A stretch of 64,000 nt of DNA, taken from assembly GCA_963701815.1 (NCBI GenBank), contig CAVPBN010000031.1, forward strand, positions 124,001 through 188,000. The letters are read 5' to 3'. Made by a program: the position numbers and the translations under genes. Positions 42,862 to 52,322 of the stretch are shown here, piece by piece; position 1 is the stretch's first letter, and each line of letters opens with the position of its first letter. The stretch is from AP-15 sp963701815 (GTDB lineage: Bacteria > Pseudomonadota > Alphaproteobacteria > ATCC43930 > CGMCC-115725). Below the pieces are notes generated by a model, which worked only from the letters and a program-made list of their open reading frames with translations, had not been told where the DNA came from and searched no databases.

Positions 42862-44427
42862 ACCGCTTTGCCGCATTGCTCGATGCGCTGCTGTTGACCC
42901 CGTCGCGCAACGGCAAATTGCGGCTGATGCAGGAATATTTCGCAACCGAGAACGATCCCGACCGGGGTTGGGCATTGGCGGCGCTGACCGGCGAACTCTC
43001 CTTCGCCGCGGCGAAACCGAGCCAGGTGCGGGCTCTCGCCGCGGCGAGGGTCGACCCCGAACTCCTCGGCTGGTCTTACGATTTTGTCGGCGATCTCGCC
43101 GAAACGGTGTCCTTGATCTGGCCCGAAGCCGCGTCCGGCGCGGGCAGCATTCCGAGTCTCGCGGAAATCGTCGACCGGCTGAACCGGGCGAGCCGCGCCG
43201 AGGTCGCCGACCTGCTGGCGCCCTGGCTCGACGCGCTCGACGCGGCCGGCCGCTGGGCATTGCTCAAGCTGGTCACCGGCAGCCTGCGTATCGGCGTCTC
43301 GTCCCGTCTCGCCAAGACTGCGCTCGCCGAATGGAGCGGCGTTGGTCTCGACGATATCGAGGCGGTTTGGCATGGCCTTGCTCCGCCGTATCGGCCGTTG
43401 TTCGGTTGGCTCCAAGGCAGCTGCCCACCGCCCGATACCGGCGACTCGCCGATTTTTTCGCCGCTGATGCTGGCCCAGCCGCTCGATGACGCCGACTTGG
43501 CCGCGCTTGATCCACGCGACTATCTGGCCGAATGGAAATGGGACGGCATCCGCGTTCAGCTGGTCGGCCGCGGCGGCGACCGGCGGATTTATTCGCGCTC
43601 GGGCGACGAGGTCGGCGCCGCCTTTCCTGATCTCTGCGCGGCGTTGCCCGGGGAGGTTACCCTCGACGGCGAACTCCTCGTGATGCGCGACGGCGAGGTG
43701 GCCCCGTTCAACGATCTGCAGCAGCGTCTCAACCGCAAAGCTCCGAACGCGAAGCTGCTGCGCGATTATCCGGCGGCGGTACGGCTCTATGACATCCTGC
43801 GCGAAGGCCCGGAGGATCTGCGCGGCCTCGCTTTCGCCGAGCGCCGCAGACGGCTCGAAAGCTGGTACGCGCGGGGGCCGCGCACGGCGCTCGATCTGTC
43901 GCCGCTGGTGCCGTTTTCGAGCTGGGACGAACTCAGGGAGCTGCGCGATGCCGCCCGCGGGCGCGGCATCGAGGGGCTGATGCTGAAGCGGGCGGATTTG
44001 CTCTATGTCGCCGGCCGCGCAAAGGGGCCGTGGTTCAAGTGGAAGCGCGGCGCGCTGACGCTCGACACCGTCCTGATGTACGCCCAGCGCGGCCACGGCA
44101 AGCGCTCGTCCTTCTATTCCGACTACACCTTCGGCGTTTGGCGCGGAGACGAGCTGGTCCCTGTCGGCAAGGCCTATTCGGGGTTTACCGATGACGAACT
44201 GCGCCGGCTCGACCGCTGGATACGGGACAATACCGAGCACCGTTATGGGCCGGTGCGCGAGGTGGCTGCGCAGATCGTGCTCGAAGTCGCGTTCGACAGC
44301 GTCCACCGCTCGGCTCGCCACAAATCGGGGGTGGCGATGCGCTTCCCCCGGATCCACCGCATCCGCTGGGACAAGCCGGCGCGCCGAAGCCGACACCCTC
44401 GAAGCACTCGAAAAGCTGTTGAACTAG
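42858..44427 (+). CDS. ATP-dependent DNA ligase, C-terminal frameshift
   Basis: About 522 aa as repaired. The adenylation motif is AEWKWDGIRVQL with the lysine nucleophile in KWDGI. RIYSRSGDEV (motif III region), TLDGELLVM, GIEGLMLKR and the oligonucleotide-binding domain (WFKWKRGALTLDTVLMYAQR) follow. An N-terminal helical domain precedes the catalytic part. The literal frame overshoots to 44555. One extra C near 44383 (GCGCGCCGAAG) hides the normal end AEADTLEALEKLLN at TAG 44425-44427. It seals DNA nicks or breaks with ATP, with the exonuclease upstream preparing the ends. It is translationally coupled to that gene. Confidence 0.88.
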
Positions 44428-44431
44428 AGGT

Positions 44432-44519
44432 GCAGACCAGACGCTTGCTCGCGGGCAGGTCCGCGTCGAGATTGCTTCGCTGCGCTCGCAATGACAGCGT
44501 AAGTGCTTGTCATTGCGAG
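44432..44519. repeat. Dispersed repeat, copy 2 (REP-like)
   Basis: The 88-bp partner of 13556-13644, same orientation. It shares CCAGACGC, GGGCAGGTCCGCGTCGAGAT, TCGCAATG and AAGTGCTTGTCATTGCGAG. It begins five bases after the true ligase stop, so the frameshifted ligase frame reads through it. It can form a hairpin through CTCGCAATGACA...TGTCATTGCGAG. Confidence 0.85.
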
Positions 44520-44764
44520 TTTCTGACCGGCCTGCGGCCGACCCGCCCTGGATGAAACCGGCACGGTGGCGGAGCGGGAGTATGATGGCCCGTCGTCGGA
44601 CAGAGGTCGACGCTCCTTGGTGCTGGAAAGCCCGGTTGCGAGTTGGACCCGCGGAGCCTCGAAGACCGCCACTGGTGCCAGGGCGGCAACGCCTGGAGCG
44701 CGCTTGTTAGATTTCGTTTTGTTGGAGGCTCCGACCCCGGCGGCACAGGTGTGGAGGAAACGAC
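44520..44764. other. Non-coding leader of the IS110 element (possible bridge-RNA region)
   Basis: About 245 bp between the repeat and the IS110 start codon holds no gene. In IS110 elements the non-coding left end before the transposase encodes the structured bridge RNA that guides recombination. This stretch has several GC-rich hairpin-prone blocks (GGCCTGCGGCC, GGTGCCAGGGCGGCAAC). No sequence-level bridge-RNA signature was confirmed; the call rests on position. Confidence 0.3.
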
Positions 44765-46094
44765 ATGGAAGTAATGCACAAACGGGTAGCCGGTCTCGAT
44801 GTCCACAAGAGCCTGCCCTCGCGAAGGCGGGGGCGACGGTCGCGGCCTGCGTGCGACTGATGGCTGGTCGCCGGCCGGCGCGGGAATGCCGGACCTTTGC
44901 GACGACGACCGAGGGTCTGTTGGGCTTGCGGGACTGGCTGGCGGCGAGCCGGGTCACGCATGTCGCGATGGAAGCGACCGGTGTGTATTGGACGCCGGTG
45001 TGGAAGATCCTGAGCGAGGGCGAGTTCGAGTTGGTCGTGGCCAACGCGGCGAACATCAAGCAGGTGCCGGGCCGCAAGACGGACATCAACGATGCGATGT
45101 GGATGCCGACTTGCAGGCGTGCGGGCTGATCAAGGCCAGTTTCGTGCCGGAAGAAAACGACCAGGAATTGCGATCGTTGACCCGGAGCCGCAAGCAACTG
45201 GTGCGGGAGCAGACCCGGCATGTTCAGCGCATCGAGAAAACCCTCGAAGAGGCCAACATCAAGCTCGGCGCGGTGATCAGCGACCTGATGGGGGTGAGCG
45301 GTCGGCGGATGATCGAAGCGATGATCCCCACGGGTCAAGCCCGTGGGCTGAAGGCCCACGGCGAGCGCAACCCGCATCGATTGGCAGGCTTGGCGGAGCG
45401 CACCATAAAGCCTCGCCAAATGCGCTGGACGACGCCCTGCATGGCCGGCTGGGCGAGCATCATCGCTTTTCTGCTGAAGGTCCATCTTCGGCAGTGGGAC
45501 GCGCTCGATGCAGCGATCCGAGAGATCGACCGGCAAGTCGCCCGGCAGATCGAGCGCATGGACGCGGAGGCAGCCGACGGGCAGCCGCCCTTTTGCGAGC
45601 TGATCCATCGCCTGTCTGCGAACCCCGGCGTCGCTCGCCTGTCGGCGACCGCCATTCTCGCCGAGATCGGCCGCGACATGAGCCGCTTCCCGACCGCCGG
45701 ACATCTGGTCGCCTGGGCCGGGCTGTGTCCCGGCCAAAACGAGAGTGCCGGCAAACGCAAATCCGCGCGGCAGCGCCGCGGCGCCCCGTGGCTGAAGACC
45801 ATGCTCGTGCAATGTGCCTGGGCCGCCAAACGCGCCAAGGAGAGCTACTATAGGGCGCAGTTCCATCGCCTGCGGGGCCGGCGCGGACCGCAAAAAGCGT
45901 TCTGCGCCGTCGCCGCTACGACAAAACCGCCATCTATCACATGCTGAATTTTCTGGCGCGCCGCATCGCGACCTCGGCGCCGACTATCATTGCTCAATCG
46001 CCGCACGCCCGAAGCCAAAGCCAAACGTCTGCTCGCCCAGCTCGCCAAGCTCGGATTCGCAGCACATCACCAACCACCATCCCGACGAAGCTGG
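44765..46094 (+). pseudogene. IS110-family transposase (DEDD type), multiply disrupted
   Basis: The start MEVMHKRVAGLDVHK with its first catalytic Asp is intact. About 23 bases (44810-44832) then interrupt the frame before ATVAACVRL. The next block (THVAMEATGVYWTPVWKIL, ANAANIKQVPGRKTDINDA) is one frame, and the remainder (IKASFVPEENDQELRSLTRS, AGLCPGQNESAGKRKS) another, after the loss of a C near 45107. Further shifts are near 45415 and 45470, and the C-terminus (RRTPEAKAKRLLAQLAKLGF) is again in a different frame. An 11-residue palindromic insertion lies at 45327-45359. The DEDD catalytic core and serine motif are recognisable, but the gene cannot make an active enzyme as written. Confidence 0.85.
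45327..45359. repeat. 33-bp palindromic insertion inside the IS110 gene
   Basis: CCCACGGG-TCAAG-CCCGTGGG forms a perfect 8-bp stem with a 5-base loop (45327-45347), and a third arm CCCACGG follows. It adds 11 residues (PTGQARGLKAH) in frame between AMI and GERNPHRL, where relatives have at most one residue. It looks like a small palindromic mini-element inserted in coding DNA. Confidence 0.55.
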
Positions 46095-46214
46095 ATCCTC
46101 TCGGGCATCGCTACAGTGGTGAGGTTTCTGCCAGGATGTACAGCGAGAAAGGAACTGGCAAAAGCAACTTCAACGGAGGGAATCTTCTGAACTGATAGAC
46201 TACTAGCGGGTTAT

Positions 46215-49100
46215 TCACTCCGCCGCGATCGGCTCTCGCCGGGCCTCGGACGGCGCCGGTCGATTGCACTTCGCCAAAACCGCTTCGAGGGTGGTGCGGA
46301 TTCTCGAGAGCTTGGCGGGGTGGTCGATCTTGTGGCCAAAAATATCCTTTACATAGAATACGTCGACCACCTTTTCGCCATAGGTTGAAATCTTCGCGTT
46401 CGACACCTGCAGGTTGAGCCGGGTCAATTCGCGCGTCAGCTCGAACAACAAACCTGGCCGGTCGCGGCCATTGACCTCGATGACCGTGTGCGTTGCACTG
46501 GCTTTATTGTCGATCAGCACGCGGGGCAGCACGGTGAACGCCTGCGTCCGGCTCGGAAAGGCAGGCGGTCGGGCGAGTTCCCGGTGCGGCTTCAAGTCGC
46601 CGGTCAGCACATTCTCAAATACCGTCGCCAGCCGGGCGAGCTTGTCCGGCCGATCGAATGCCCGGCCGCTGAAGTCTTGAACCCAAAACGTGTCGAGCGC
46701 CGTCCCGTTCGACATCGTCATGATCTTGGCGTCGACGATGTTGGCGCCGCTGATCGCAAGCGCACCGGCGATGCGCGAAAACAGCCCGGCGTGATCGGCG
46801 GTATAGAGCGTAATCTCCGTCACCCCGCGGATCGCATCGACCCGCGTCTCGACGGTCAGCTTGGCGCCATCGGCTTCCGCCTGGCGCATCAGCCGCGCAT
46901 GCCGGGCGTGCGTTTCGCCGTCGAAGGACAGCCAATAAAACGGGTAGCCGTTCTTGGCGAACTCGGCAAAATCGGATTCGGAGAAATCGGTCAGCTTCTG
47001 CTGCGCCGCGGCGAGGGCGTCGGCAACGCGAGAATCCTGGCCGCCGATCGTCAGACCGCCCACCATCACCGCCATCGCGCGGTGATACAGGTCGCTCAGC
47101 AAAGTTGCTTTCCAGCCGTTCCACACGTTGGGTCCGACGGCCCGGATGTCGGCGAATGTCAGAACCATCAGCAGTTTGAGCCGCTCCGGCGACTGCACCC
47201 GCTCGACGAAGTCGCGGACCGTTTGCGGGTCGCCGATGTCGCGTTTGAACGCTGTGCCGCTCATCAGCAGGTGCCAGCGCACCAGCCACGCGACCGTCTC
47301 GGTTTCCTCGGCGGCAAGACCGAGTCGCGGGCCGAGTTTGAGCGCAATGCGCTCGCCGAGCACCGAGTGGTCGCCGCCGCGCCCCTTGGCGACATCATGC
47401 AACAGCGTCGCCAGATAGAGCTCCCGGCGCGAAACGATCTTCGTCGTCAATTCCGTCGCCAGCGGCAGTTCTTCTTCGAGTACGCCGGTCTCGATGTCGT
47501 GGAGGTTGCCGATGGCGAATAAGGTATGCTCGTCCACCGTATAATGGTGGTACATGTCGTATTGCATTTGCGCGACAACCCGCCCGAAATCGGGGACGAA
47601 GCGGCCGAAGACGCCAGCCTCGTTCATCCGGCGCAGTGCCGTTGCCGGGTCCTTGCGCGAAGTCAGAATCTCGAGGAACAGCCGATTGGCTTCGGGGTCC
47701 TCCCGCACTTGCCGGTTGATCAGCCGCAGCGACTGGCTCGCGCGGCGCAGCGCGCGCGGGTGGATGTCGAGTTCCTGCTGTTGCGCGATATGGAACAGGC
47801 GCAGCAGCGCCACCGGGTCTTTTGCGAAGAAGTCTTCGGACGGTATCGTCAATCGCTCGCCGTCGAGAACGAACCCGTCGAGCCCGCGTCGGCCGGCGCC
47901 CCAGCGCCTCCAGCGAAACCGGCGCCTGCCCTGTTGGTCGGCTTCGAGGATCGCGCAGAACACCCGGGTCAGATCGCCGACATCCTTGGCGACCAGGAAA
48001 TAGTGCTTCATCAGGCGCTCGACCCCGCGGCTGCCGGCATGGTCGGTGTAGCCCATCCGCCGCCCGATCTCCGCCTGCACGTCGAAGGTCAGCCGCTCCT
48101 CGGCGCGGCCGGTCAGATAGTGGAGCTGGCAGCGCACCTTCCACAGAAAGTTCTGGGCGCGCGCAAAGCGCCGGGACTCCTCCGCCGACAGCACGCCGAG
48201 ATCGACCAGCCTGCCGACATCGTCGATGCGGTAGATGTACTTGGCGATCCAGTAGAGGCAGTGAAGGTCTCGCAGCCCGCCCTTGCCTTCCTTGACGTTG
48301 GGCTCGAGCCGGTAACGGCTCTCGCCGACGTGCTGGTGCCGTTCATCGCGCTCGGCGAGCTTTGCCTCGACAAACTGCGCTGCGGTGCCGCGCACGATCT
48401 CGGCGTCGAAACGATGCTTGAGTTCGTCGAAAAGCGCCGCTTCGCCCGACAGACAGCGGGCTTCGAGCAATCCGGTACGGATCGTCATATCGGATTTTGC
48501 CTGCCGCACACACTCGTCGATCGAGCGCGTGGCATGTCCGATCTTCAGCCCGAGGTCCCAGAGCAGGTATAGGATAAACTCTACGACCTGCTCGGTGTGC
48601 GGGGTCTGCTTGTAAGGCAGCAGAAACAACAGGTCGATGTCGGAGAAGGGCGCCAATTCGCCGCGTCCGTAGCCGCCGACGGCGACGATCGCGAGGCGCT
48701 CGCCCGAGGTCGGGTTGGACAGCGGGAAGATCTGCCGGGCGACCACATCGTAGAGCGCGCCGATCAGCTGGTCGATCAGAAAGCACTGTTCGTGCACAAC
48801 GGCAGCGCCGTCGCCGGTCGCCTCGAAGCGGCGGCGGATATCGTCCCGGCCGGTCGTAAGGGCCGCTTTCAGCGGTGCTGCCAGCGGGGCGCGATCGAGG
48901 GCGGGCATCTGCACCGACCCGGCGGCGGCGGCCAGCTGCTCGACCAGCGCTTGGCGATCGATCAGGCAGCGCTGCCGGGCGAGGGTCAAGATCGACCCTC
49001 TCCCCGGCCGCGACGGAACACCGGCTGCGGCGCGTCCGCGTCTACCGACGCTGCGGAGCCGCTGCCGGGCCAGGTAGGTCGAAGGCGAAAGCGACAGCAA
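46215..49100 (-). CDS. glnD: [Protein-PII] uridylyltransferase/uridylyl-removing enzyme
   Basis: 961 aa. Four domains in the usual order: nucleotidyltransferase with GGYGRGELAPFSDIDLLFL, the central helical PII-type linker, an HD domain with TLLHDVAKGRGGDHS, and two C-terminal ACT domains (EITLYTADHAGLFSRIAGAL and EVNGRDRPGLLFELTREL). GlnD adds UMP to PII proteins at low glutamine and removes it at high glutamine, controlling nitrogen metabolism. The frame starts at TTG 49100 with AGGTGA upstream; TTG 48989, with GAGAGGG six bases upstream, is an equally good start and would give about 924 aa. The SDR gene lies just upstream on the same strand. Confidence 0.95.
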   Translation of the reverse strand: MLSLSPSTYLARQRLRSVGRRGRAAAGVPSRPGRGSILTLARQRCLIDRQALVEQLAAAAGSVQMPALDRAPLAAPLKAALTTGRDDIRRRFEATGDGAAVVHEQCFLIDQLIGALYDVVARQIFPLSNPTSGERLAIVAVGGYGRGELAPFSDIDLLFLLPYKQTPHTEQVVEFILYLLWDLGLKIGHATRSIDECVRQAKSDMTIRTGLLEARCLSGEAALFDELKHRFDAEIVRGTAAQFVEAKLAERDERHQHVGESRYRLEPNVKEGKGGLRDLHCLYWIAKYIYRIDDVGRLVDLGVLSAEESRRFARAQNFLWKVRCQLHYLTGRAEERLTFDVQAEIGRRMGYTDHAGSRGVERLMKHYFLVAKDVGDLTRVFCAILEADQQGRRRFRWRRWGAGRRGLDGFVLDGERLTIPSEDFFAKDPVALLRLFHIAQQQELDIHPRALRRASQSLRLINRQVREDPEANRLFLEILTSRKDPATALRRMNEAGVFGRFVPDFGRVVAQMQYDMYHHYTVDEHTLFAIGNLHDIETGVLEEELPLATELTTKIVSRRELYLATLLHDVAKGRGGDHSVLGERIALKLGPRLGLAAEETETVAWLVRWHLLMSGTAFKRDIGDPQTVRDFVERVQSPERLKLLMVLTFADIRAVGPNVWNGWKATLLSDLYHRAMAVMVGGLTIGGQDSRVADALAAAQQKLTDFSESDFAEFAKNGYPFYWLSFDGETHARHARLMRQAEADGAKLTVETRVDAIRGVTEITLYTADHAGLFSRIAGALAISGANIVDAKIMTMSNGTALDTFWVQDFSGRAFDRPDKLARLATVFENVLTGDLKPHRELARPPAFPSRTQAFTVLPRVLIDNKASATHTVIEVNGRDRPGLLFELTRELTRLNLQVSNAKISTYGEKVVDVFYVKDIFGHKIDHPAKLSRIRTTLEAVLAKCNRPAPSEARREPIAAE

Positions 49101-49134
49101 GATTCACCTGTGATGAAGTCGGCAAGGTCAGCCG

Positions 49135-49899
49135 TTACAAATGTCGGCCGGCATCGACGGCGATGATCGACCCGGTCGTATGCTTCAGATGGGTAATGCT
49201 GGCCATCACCGCCAGCGCTACGTCATGCGCCTCGATCGCTCGCTTCAACGGCGTTGCGAGCGCCGCTTTCTCCATCATTTCCTCGGTGCGGCCCGGGACA
49301 AAACCGGTATGGACCATTCCCGGAGCGACGATGACGACGCGGATTTCGGGGCCGAGCACCCGCGCCAACGCCATGCTCATGGTGTTGAGCGCCGCCTTGG
49401 AAGCGCCGTAAATGATCGAGCTGCCGGTGCCGTGCTGCGCTGCGCCCGACGAAATATTGACGATCACCCCGTCGCCGGACGCCCGCAGCAGCGGAACAAA
49501 AGCGCGAATGGTCGCAAACGGCCCGCGTACATTGGCGGTCAACACCGCGTCGATCAGATCGTCGTCGAGCGCTTCGAGATCATGATGCGCGACCATGCGG
49601 GTAAAGCCGGCGGAATTGACGAGGATATCCGCGCGGCCGAATCCCTGCGCCACGGCGGCGGCCACCTGACGGATCCGGGCCGTGTCTTCCAGCGGCAGTT
49701 GCATCGCCCGATGACCGCTGCCGGGCAGTTCGGCGACGATCGAAGCGGCGCGCTCGGCGCCCTTGTTGTAGCCGACGACGACTCGCGCGCCCGCCGCAGC
49801 GAGCAACCGCACGCACGCCGCACCGATGCCGCTGCTGCCGCCGGTAACGACCGCGACCTTGCCGCTCAGCGAAGGCGCGTTGTTCATCTCCATCGGCAT
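49135..49899 (-). CDS. Short-chain dehydrogenase/reductase (SDR)
   Basis: 254 aa. The Rossmann motif is TGGSSGIG (about residues 19-26), with VNSAGF (the NAG position) and the active-site Tyr-x3-Lys in SSIIYGASKAALNTM (Ser, Tyr and Lys all present). PGMVHTGF follows the active site as usual. An NAD(P)-dependent oxidoreductase; the AGARVVVGYNKG after the first strand suggests NADP. Substrate unknown. The last residues AVDAGRHL are typical. ATG 49899 and ATG 49893 are both possible starts. It precedes glnD by only about 35 bp. Confidence 0.9.
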   Translation of the reverse strand: MPMEMNNAPSLSGKVAVVTGGSSGIGAACVRLLAAAGARVVVGYNKGAERAASIVAELPGSGHRAMQLPLEDTARIRQVAAAVAQGFGRADILVNSAGFTRMVAHHDLEALDDDLIDAVLTANVRGPFATIRAFVPLLRASGDGVIVNISSGAAQHGTGSSIIYGASKAALNTMSMALARVLGPEIRVVIVAPGMVHTGFVPGRTEEMMEKAALATPLKRAIEAHDVALAVMASITHLKHTTGSIIAVDAGRHL

Positions 49900-50075
49900 C
49901 GCTCCACGAATTGCTGTTTTGCCGGCCAGTCTAATCGAGTCTCGATCCGGCGGCCATCAGGCGTTGCCGCGCCGCCGGCGGGGTCGAGCGTCGGGGTTTC
50001 GGCGGCGATGTTGCCCGGGACATCGCCGCCATCTAGGATCTCGGCATCCACGATGGACGCGGCGGAGGCAGGGCA

Positions 50076-50922
50076 ATGGAATTCGGCGTTTCGATCTTTT
50101 TCACCGACTATTCGATCTCGCCGGCGGCGCTCGGGGTCGCGTCTGGAAGAGCGCGGTTTCGATTCGTTGTGGGTGGCCGAGCATTCGCACATTCCGGTGC
50201 CGCGGCGCACGCCCCCGCCGGGCGGCGGCGAACTCGCCAAGCGCTATTACGACGTGATGGACCCGTTTGTGACGCTGGCGGTCGCCGGCGCTGTTACCAA
50301 AAAGCTCAAGCTCGGCACCGGCGTCTGCCTGGTAATCCAGCGCGACACGATACAGACGGCAAAGTCGGTCGCCTCGATCGATCAGGTTTCGGGCGGGCGG
50401 TTTCTGTTCGGCATCGGCGGCGGCTGGAATACCGAGGAAATCGAGAACCACGGCACCCCCTTCGCCACCCGCATGCTGCACATGCGCGAACAGATCGAGG
50501 CGATGAAAGAGATCTGGACCAAGAGCACCGCCGAATATCATGGCCAAACCGTCAATGTGGCGTCGATGATGACCTGGCCGAAACCGGTGCAGAAGCCGCA
50601 CCCGCCTGTCATCCTCGGCGGCGCCTTTCCGTGGGCGGCGCGCCGCGCGGTCCGCTATGGCGACGGCTGGTATCCGAACGCCAGCAGCGGCAACCCGGAA
50701 GAATATCTGCCGAAGTTTCGCCAGATGGCGCGGGAGGCCGGGCGCGATCCGCAATCCTTGTCGGTGACCCTGGGCGGCGCGCCCGAAGACGCGGACAAGT
50801 TGAAGCGGTTTCGCGATCTCGGCGTGGAGCGGGTCAATTATCCGCTGATGTCGGAGAAGAGCGACGAAATCCTGCCGATCCTCGACCGCCTGGCGAAGCT
50901 CAAGCAGCAGGTCGGCGCATAG
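50076..50922 (+). CDS. LLM-class flavin/F420-dependent oxidoreductase, N-terminal frameshift
   Basis: About 282 aa as repaired. The start MEFGVSIFFTDYSISPAALG is in frame with ATG 50076. An extra T near 50139 shifts the rest, which continues as LEERGFDSLWVAEHSHIPVP, TGVCLVIQRDTIQTAKSVAS, GGRFLFGIGGGWNTEEIENH and PPVILGGAFPWAARRAVRYG. This layout is that of the TIGR03619-type F420-dependent oxidoreductases, like the gene at 6054. Divergent from the SDR gene with a 176-bp gap. Substrate unknown. Confidence 0.82.
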
Positions 50923-50998
50923 CGCCGATCCTGGCCGTCGCCGGGTCCGCCGGCGCGGCCGTCTGCGGGAGCGCCCGGCGGGCGCCGGAACTCGGCCG

Positions 50999-52048
50999 TC
51001 AGTGAAAGCGCGGCATGACTTCCCGGCATAAGAGGTGCAGCGCGCGCATCACCTGCTGGTGCGGGATCAGGCCGCCGCAATTCAACTCGGCCAGGATGCC
51101 GTCGAGACCCAGCTCCTCCTGCAACGCGCGCAGTTGTGCGCCGACCTTGTCCGGCGTGCCGATCAGCACCTGCCCATCCAGCGCCTCCTCATAGGTCAGG
51201 CTTTCGAGGCGCTGCAGGCGCTCCGCCCGGCCTTCGATCGCACGCGTGCCGCCGCGGGACATCGAGTTGCGCAGCCGTTCGGTCTGCTCGCGGTAGAAAT
51301 GCATCAGGCTCGCGCGCGGCTCCTCGCGCGCAGCGGCTGCGGTTTCGGCGAGGTAAGCCGGGACGCGCAGATAGACGCGGCCCTTTCCCGGATGCCCGGC
51401 GGCGGCATAGGCCTCGCGGTATTCCCGGATTGCCGGGGCGAATTCGGAAAACGAGCCGTGCCGGGCATTGAGAAAGATCGGCAATCCGCGCGCGCCGACC
51501 GCCGGGTAGGTGTCGGGGCTGGCGGCGGCGACGCGGATCGGCGGCAACGGCTGCTGGAACGGCTTTGGCGCGACCGCGATATTCTTGAAGCTGTAGTACT
51601 TGCCTTCATAGCTGACCGCCGGCTGCGACCAGGCCTGCTCGACGATGTCGAGGACTTCGGCGAAGCGGTCGCGGCTCTCGGCGTAGGACACGCCGTAATC
51701 TTCGTAGGTGCGCGGCAGGCCGCTGCGGCCGACGCCGAAGATCAGCCGGCCATGGCTGATCTGATCGACCGTCGCGGCCTCTTCGGCCAATCGCAGCGGG
51801 TGGCACAACGGCAATACCTGGACCGCAATGCCGATCCCGATGCGCCGGGTGCGCGCGGCGATGGCGCTGGCGATGCTGAGCGGCGCCGACAAGACCGACC
51901 GCTGCGGATCGAAATGGAGTTCGGCCAGCCACATCACGTCGAGGCCCAGCTCTTCGGCCGCATCGATCTGCGCGAAGGCCTCGGCGAAGGTGTCGGCGTC
52001 GGTGCGCCCCGGCAGTGACGGAAACTGGTGAAACATGCCGAATTCCAT
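50999..52048 (-). CDS. LLM-class flavin-dependent oxidoreductase (luciferase-like monooxygenase)
   Basis: 349 aa from ATG 52048, which has GGAGGAG six bases upstream; the frame is open two codons further to a TTG. MEFGMFHQFPSLPG starts the TIM barrel. DVMWLAELHFDPQRSVLSAP, LPLCHPLRLAEEAATVDQIS and GRLIFGVGRSGLPRTYEDYG are typical of alkanal monooxygenase-like (LuxA group) proteins rather than the F420 group. It probably oxidises a hydrophobic substrate with FMNH2. It converges on the LLM gene ending at 50922. The 274-bp gap behind it (52049-52322) has no clear gene. Confidence 0.88.
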   Translation of the reverse strand: MEFGMFHQFPSLPGRTDADTFAEAFAQIDAAEELGLDVMWLAELHFDPQRSVLSAPLSIASAIAARTRRIGIGIAVQVLPLCHPLRLAEEAATVDQISHGRLIFGVGRSGLPRTYEDYGVSYAESRDRFAEVLDIVEQAWSQPAVSYEGKYYSFKNIAVAPKPFQQPLPPIRVAAASPDTYPAVGARGLPIFLNARHGSFSEFAPAIREYREAYAAAGHPGKGRVYLRVPAYLAETAAAAREEPRASLMHFYREQTERLRNSMSRGGTRAIEGRAERLQRLESLTYEEALDGQVLIGTPDKVGAQLRALQEELGLDGILAELNCGGLIPHQQVMRALHLLCREVMPRFH

Positions 52049-52322
52049 GGCCAACTCCTCCTGCAGTCCGGCGCCGGGCCGCCCGAACGCGCAAACGCTC
52101 TATGGTGAACGCGGTGGAATGCGCGCGCAATACCGAGATCCGGTAAAGCGGAGAGCGAGCCTGGACGCGGCGATACGCCGCTGCTCCCCCCGTTCGGAGG
52201 TTGCAGAAAGCCCGGAATTCGGCCCGGCTCAACGACGGCTCGCGAGCTGAGGCCAGGATTTGGCCGGCAGTGACATCCGGGGCAGGATGTCCCAGATCCC
52301 GCCATCCGCGCTGGGTAATTAA

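Noticed and set aside
49141..50922. A 593-aa plus-strand frame covering the SDR antisense and the LLM gene
   Set aside because: Its first 300 residues are antisense to the SDR gene; only the last 260 are the LLM barrel, entered by a frame change at about 50139.
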